Assembly: GCA_023421115.1 (NCBI GenBank)
Contig: JAEZUI010000109.1
Location: forward strand, 1-5,077
DNA: 5,077 nucleotides
Reading direction: 5' to 3'
From: Bacillota bacterium
GTDB taxonomy: Bacteria > Bacillota > Clostridia > Acetivibrionales > Acetivibrionaceae
A program made the translations under genes and the position numbers. Shown here in pieces: positions 5,019-5,077 of the stretch (position 1 is the first letter of the stretch; the number at the start of each line of letters is the position of its first letter). The notes under the pieces were generated by a model. It saw only the letters and a list, made by a program, of their open reading frames with translations. It was not told the origin of the DNA and searched no databases.

Positions 5019-5077
5019 AAGGTATTAATTTAGGTACGCAGTTCTTTTGTATTCGTTATCAAATGCGGACTTACAGT
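5019..5077 (+). repeat. Intergenic tail with a diverged copy of the element
   Basis: TATTAATTT (5023-5031) sits at the same offset after the stop as TATCAATTT after the HAD gene. AGTTCTTTTGTATT (5040-5053) followed by TTATC parallels AGCTTCCCTGTATT, with mostly pyrimidine-for-pyrimidine changes. CGCA (5037-5040) and TGCG (5064-5067) form a small inverted repeat around it, extended by a TT/AA pair. The sequence ends before any further gene. Confidence 0.45.

Overview
The window is AT-rich (mostly about 30% GC or lower), has strong AGGAGG-type ribosome binding sites, and carries gene families common in low-GC Firmicutes. A Clostridia chromosome (Lachnospiraceae-like) is the best guess, but nothing here fixes the taxon. 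All seven genes are on the + strand. They look like an accessory stretch of mostly single-gene units rather than one pathway operon.

Layout: 1-294 is non-coding leader with two partial repeat copies. 295-771 is a GNAT N-acetyltransferase. 889-1530 is a six-helix DUF998-type membrane protein. 1531-1743 is the longest internal gap and the richest in regulatory signals: a hairpin, a 12-bp palindrome, a pair of LytTR/AgrA-type direct repeats and a promoter. 1744-2388 is an XRE-family regulator fused to four membrane helices. 2507-3076 is a DUF3267 membrane zincin with HEFLH. 3102-3776 is a HAD-superfamily hydrolase 25 nt downstream of it, probably co-transcribed. 3901-4349 is a small membrane protein split by an apparent one-base deletion in a T-run. 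4346-4374 is a near-consensus promoter that starts at the stop of the broken gene and drives the flavin reductase-like (flavoredoxin-type) protein at 4410-5018. 5019-5077 is an intergenic tail.

The genes have no obvious joint biochemical task. What links them is the non-coding DNA. A degenerate element of about 50 nt lies immediately after the stop codons of the GNAT, HAD and flavin reductase genes and, more diverged, after the XRE gene. A related copy lies downstream of the DUF998 gene and two half-copies lie in front of the GNAT gene. In the best pair (after 771 and after 3776), 24 of the first 34 bases after the stop match without gaps at identical offsets (hand count). Three of the gaps carrying it have almost the same length (117, 118, 124 nt). 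This recalls a gene-cassette array with a site at the 3' end of each unit. However, no integrase lies in the window and classical attC core boxes were not convincingly found, so the cassette reading is a hypothesis.

Regulation visible in sequence: the XRE gene appears to be under a LytTR-type activator (two 9-bp direct repeats, 21-bp period, just upstream of a promoter with a poor -35), and the flavin reductase has its own constitutive-looking promoter. No RNA gene, CRISPR array, insertion sequence or replication origin was seen.
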